DNA of 64,000 nucleotides from Corbicula japonica (lineage: Eukaryota; Mollusca; Bivalvia; Venerida; Cyrenidae), in the NCBI GenBank assembly GCA_038501625.1, contig JAZAYU010000124.1, positions 1,488,001-1,552,000 of the forward strand, read 5' to 3'. Shown here piece after piece: positions 54,901 through 60,900 of this stretch (positions are counted from its first letter, which is position 1; each line of letters begins with the position of its first letter). A program made the translations under genes and the position numbers. The notes beneath the pieces are model-generated. The model ran no database searches. It was not told the DNA's origin and worked only from the letters and a program-made list of their open reading frames with translations.

Positions 54901-57900
54901 GGCACTTGACTTAAATTGTAAAAGTGAATTTATCAAATCACAACTTCAAAAATATGCATTTGTTTTCAAAGAAATGATTTGAATAGTTAAGCATGCTATC
55001 TTCTCAAAGAGCTCTTGTTTTCTTAAGATCCAGCATACATGAAGCATAATTTATAGTATATAATAATACATGTATCTGATTTGTACATTTATATTAGCAT
55101 TTATACTGTGTTAGTTAAGGGTAGTCAGTTTGGCAGATACCTTGTTCAGATCTGCCAAGTTACAATTTAGTGCTTCAGCTTGAAAATCTGGGACTGTAAA
55201 TTTATTTTGGATAGGTAAATTGCTTATTTTCTGTTTTCAAAAGCAGAGCCCAATATCATAAATCTGAATTTCAGTTTAATAATCTTGGACATAAGCGAAA
55301 CACTTGTTTTGATTTCTGCACATGATAGAATTTGCAATGTGAAATTTGTGCCAAACTTTATATGAAACTTACTGTAAAGTGTAACTCGAAACGGCTGCTA
55401 TCCCATGTGCAGCGAGTGAAGATCCAGATCAACATGCCCTGTTTGCTTCTAGGTCAAAATAACACGCCAGTGAAGATCCAGATCAACATGCCCTGTTTGC
55501 TTCTAGGTCAAAATAACACACCAGTGAAGATCCAGATCAACATGCCCTGTTTGCTTCAAGGTCAAAATAACACACCAGTGAAGATCCAGATCAACATGCC
55601 CTGTTTGCTTCTAGGTCAAAATAACATTAATGAATCTGACTGTGACTGGTGAAGTTACTGAACAGACTGCAGTGGATGTTTGATAGCTATGGTATTTGAT
55701 GAGCGATACCATGGAAAATGTGTCTTTTAACCCTTCCCTCCATAATTTCACATTTATTGCATGGACGAACAGTTTAGATCCAGATCAGCCGGCACATCTG
55801 TGCCATCTGATTTGGATCTAAACTGTTCGCTTTTTGATTAGGTTATTTCTGATTAAAATGCAACCTGTGCAGATCCTGATCAGATCGCACGGATGTACCT
55901 GCTGATCTGGATCTACACTGCTCGCACATGTGTAAAAATGGGTATATATTGAGGAAAGGGTTAAAATGATATAAGGATGAGCAGAGGACATGGCTTATTA
56001 GGCTTTTAGCAGTAAAAATGTTAATTATTGTTAGAATATGTAACAATATCACCTAACAGTTATGGGAGAATGACAGAGAATGTTTAGTTCTTTCCAATAT
56101 AGCAACTGTTGACAATGTCGGAACAACAACGGAGATACATTTTCCCAATATGAGGCTCATGTATTATAACTAGTATAAATTCAGGCGTTTCGTCATTAAA
56201 ATAATCAGTAAGAGATTCCATGTTTTGTCTCTATATTTCTAGTTCAACTGCTCGAGTTCAAGATCCAGCAGGAGAAGGTGCTGCAGGAAGATCTCCGCAC
56301 AAGTCTCGACTCGGAGCGCAACCGTACCACTGACCTTTCCTCTCTTCTCAACCAGGAGAAGACCAGTAAACTTGACCTTCAGACTACAATCTCCGCACTA
56401 CAGAATCAGGTTGCCAAGCTGCGGGAAGGTCTAGAAAGGGAGCAAAGCAGATATGTCTCTGTTACGTAAGTTACTTCCCTTTAATTTTTTTTAAATATAG
56501 ATAGATAGATTAGTTAGTTATTAATACCTAAAAACAGCATGCTTTTGGACTGCCAACTAAAGAAATGAGGTACAAAAAAGATAGAATCTTGTATCAAGAT
56601 GAAGTTTTTTTGATAGCACTGTAGTTGATAGAGCAAACTTAATATTAAATGGTTTAGAATTTTTTGATGAAGTGGTAAAATATAATAAACACACTTCTTT
56701 ACATCTCAAGTACTGTGGTATCATTTTATTTAGCGATGGCTTAATTTTCGCATATTTCGCGCTCGGATATTGCGCGAATTTAAAACCTAAGCTAAAATTT
56801 AACCAAAAGGTTCCACATGTGTATCCGAAACGTGCTATGTCCGAAATGACCTACACTTTATATATGGTTGCCCGTATCACTATTTGATATAAATTTGAAG
56901 TATCGAATAGTTATGATAATAAAGAAAATAAAATTAGTTATAACATTCGAATTTCACTTGGAATATGTTAAATGTTACTTCAAAACTTGAACGACAATTT
57001 AGTCCGCGCATTTAGGTCAGGTCACGTTTTACCAAACAGTATCGTTGTCATCTCATTTTTAATTTATCAACACTTTTTTGAGTAACTGTTTCGCAATTAA
57101 TTGACACTTTAGACCATAAACGGGTAAGCAATTTAACATGCCAATTATGATATGAATAGTTCAGATAGAAGGATCAAATGAGTCCCGTGTCAGTTAGCGG
57201 CGCCGAATAAACAGCAGTTCGATAATTGACTAACAAAGGAAGTGGTTATTGACAGGGGGCCAACTGACACATGATTAGCTCGCATGTTCAAATAAACAAT
57301 AGGCATTGATAACGGGTCGGTAAAATATCGATTATAATTTTTTTTTTGAAAAATTGGATTTGCGCGAATTTACGCCCGCACGAAACAGTCTTTTTCGGCG
57401 ATTGCGCGAAATTTCGTGCCAGCGAAATTAAATGATACCACAGTAAGACAATGCAGAAATGAGCAGAAGATTAGTTTGAAAAAATATCAAATAAAAATTC
57501 TTCAGGGGCTTTAACCCATTACTCCATTTATATGGGTTTTAATGTGTGTGACCAGTGTAAGTTCAGTTGGTGCAGCCATGCCATCTGATTTGGATCTACA
57601 GTGGTCGCTTCTTGTTCAGAAATATTCTAATGAATCAAAAGCCATCAGTGTAGATTCTGATCAGACAGCATGGATGGCACACTACATGAGTGTAGATTCT
57701 GATCAGACATCACGGATGGCACACTACATCAGTGTAGATTCTGATCTGACAGCATGGATGGCACACTACATGAGTGTAGATTCTGATCAGACAGCACGGA
57801 TGGCACACTACATCAGTGTAGATTCTGATCTGACAGCATGGATGGCACACTACATCAGTGTAGATTCTGATCTGACAGCATGGATGGCACACTACATCAG

Positions 57901-60900
57901 TGTAGATTCTGATCTGACAGCGCGGATGGCACACTACATCAGTGTAGATTCTGATCAGACAGCACGGATGGCACACTACATCAGTGTAGATTCTGATCAG
58001 ACAGCATGGATGGCACACTACATCAGTGTAGATTCTGATCAGACAGCATGGATGGCACACTACATCAGTGTAGATTCTGATCAGACAGCATGGATGGCAC
58101 ACTACATCAGTGTAGATTCTGATCAGACAGCATGGATGGCACACTACATCAGTGTAGATTCTGATCAGACAGCATGGATGGCACACTACATCAGTGTAGA
58201 TTCTGATCAGACAGCATGGATGGCACACAAACTGTTCACACACTGGATGACAGCCATGTTCCATGGAGTAAAGGGTTAAGAAAGTAAAGCAGTTTTTCAG
58301 ATCAACTCTAAGTTTTTGCTCAGAAATGCATGAATAGAGTATTTTAAAATGTATGTAATGACAGGAGGGTCACATAAATGACCAGATACTGTTGTTAGTT
58401 TTAAAAGAAAGTACCGATTAATCAACAACTTGTTTTTCTGTTTAGAGTGCAACACAGTAGCTCATAGTCTGGTAAACTAACTCATAACCTGTTGAACTTC
58501 TGCCACACTCTTTATTGATAGCAAACAATGTAGACCCTGAAGTGTCTGCTGTAATGTGCAGGATAATCAGGGCCTACATTGTTTAACGTATGAGAGATTG
58601 GTCTGTACAGCAGGTTTGAAGTCGAAGCTGGGCCAAAGATTATCAAAGAGATTGGAGACCAGTCTTAGATCTCAAGCATCATATTGGCTGAAATAGAGAC
58701 AAGTTTCCATTTCAGCCTATCAGATGCTTGAGATTTGAGACTGGTTTTCTCTCTCAGTTTTATAATCTTCGGCCAGGTTATGTTAGTTATAATAGTTATA
58801 GGCAAAGCTTTTCTTTCTATTCACAACACAGACTGATGTGGAACTCATTAGTGTAAGTGATTGATTGATTGATTGAGGATTGATTACTGATGGATTTCAA
58901 GCTTTCACATGTACTCTGCATATTGTATGTCAGTTACCTGCTAGATTTCTTACCGATACAGGTCCAGTAAAATAAGAAATGCCACTAGGGTTTTTATTTA
59001 AATGGGAGCGGGGTCCAAATCTTTTAACCTTACATGAGCAAGATGACAGCTTTACTTTAATAACAAACATAAACCCTTTCCTCCGTAAATATGCCTTTAT
59101 AGTGGGCCAACAGTGTAGATCCAGATTTGCCACCACATCAGCGCTTTCTGATATGAACATTTGTGCAGTCTGATCTGGATCTGCACTGCTCGCTTTTTTA
59201 TTCATTCATTTTGTTATTTCTGACCAAAAAGCAAACAGTGCAGATCCGGATCAGACTGCAGAGAAGATCTTGATCTACACTTTTCACACATGTTATAAAT
59301 TGCATTTATATGGATTACTGGGTAAAAATGACTGCTAATATTTTTGGCAAAAATTGCAATTTAATGTTGAATAAGATCTTAAGATTTCTACACAAGAGAA
59401 AAGAGAATATTGTTTTAGTAGAAGTCAGACTTGAGGGGAGAGTGTTGATTTATTGTAAGAGATCTGGCAGTGGTCCGTCTAGTCGACATGTCTGTATTGT
59501 TGATGATAGTGGCTTGGATTGTTTTCATGGAAACGGGATCATCTGTGTGACAATAATTATATATCATAATCGTTTGAGGAATTTGTACAATATTGTTAAT
59601 ATTGTAGTACACCCGTCTTTGTATCTTCAAATTATCACGTTATCTCATTACAACTGGCATTTTTGGCACACGTCACCACATATTTGTTACATTTAAATAC
59701 AGTGTTGAAGAATACAGATAGAAGATTTCTGCAAATGATAAAAGCATTGTTAGAAAACTAGTCAAATCAACAATTAGGTTAATTTGAGAGCAATCACAGT
59801 TTGTGTAGCTTTTTAAATGGAAACTTTGTCCTATTTGTGATATAATTCAAAATTGTTAACCCTTTACTCCATGGGATGTGGCTCTTTCTCATGTGCAAAC
59901 AGTGTAGATCCAGATCTGTGTCATCTGATCAGGATCTACCTTGCTCTCTTTTTAATTTGTTAGATTATTTGCAACAAAGAAGCAAATAGTGTAGATTCAG
60001 ACCAGGCAGCATGGATGTGCCAGCTCCTCTTGATCTTCACTGTTCACACATGGGATTCAACATGAATATATGGAGTAAAGGGTTAAATGGGAATTTTAAA
60101 TGTTTGCAACATTGACAACCAGATTTTATATTATTTAACCACATTTTAAGCAGACAGATTATGTTTCTTTAAGTATACTTGAGATTATAATAGTAATTAT
60201 CAGCTGAAAATGTGTCGCAAATAATCTTCTTAATATTGAATCGGGGGTTAACAAAAGTTAACCATTGACCATTCAAATACAGAAGGCATGAAACAATTTT
60301 TGGATAATCAAAGTAAAAAAAAAGGTCTTTATCACAAATAATTCTGAATTTTTTTTATCATTAGATCCGTACTCATCCTACCTGTTAAATGCTCCTGAAG
60401 CTTTGTTAAATTAAGACAATATAATCATATTCTTCCTGACAAGCCTATAACAAACCATGAAAGAACTAATTGTCTTACACTTTGACCATTGTAGATATTA
60501 ATTCCTCTGGTATTTTGGCACGATGACATGGCTGGGGTTAATTTATAATATTCTTGTTGAATTAACTTTGAAAAGATTACAACTTATTAACAATAACTTG
60601 GGGTTTGAGATTGATTTTGTAGTTGGCAACAAAATGTTGGCACTTGCGTCGGATTCTCACACTTTTTGTTTTAGGATATTTTGAAGACAAATGAATATTT
60701 AAGTGGCTTTTGTGAAAATTTTAAAATAAGAATAATGTATGGATAATGGAAACAATTTGTCGGGGCTTCTGGTGGAATTTCAGTGCAAAATGTTGGATAC
60801 AATAACCATGACTTAGCATAATATACAGAGCTTGAAATTACTGTGTGTGGCACAGCAAACAGAAAGTAATAGATGGAAGCCAAATGTTGTTGTTTACTGA

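Noticed and set aside
55332..55652. 106-codon open frame with repeated 'KIQINMPCLL'
   Set aside because: Produced by a 54-bp tandem repeat derived from P1. Not a protein-coding repeat.
57542..58279. 245-codon open frame on the plus strand, and 184 codons on the minus strand at the same place
   Set aside because: Both come from a 42-bp (3 x 14) tandem repeat inside a P1 palindrome. The open frames are a by-product of unit length, with no splice or homology support.
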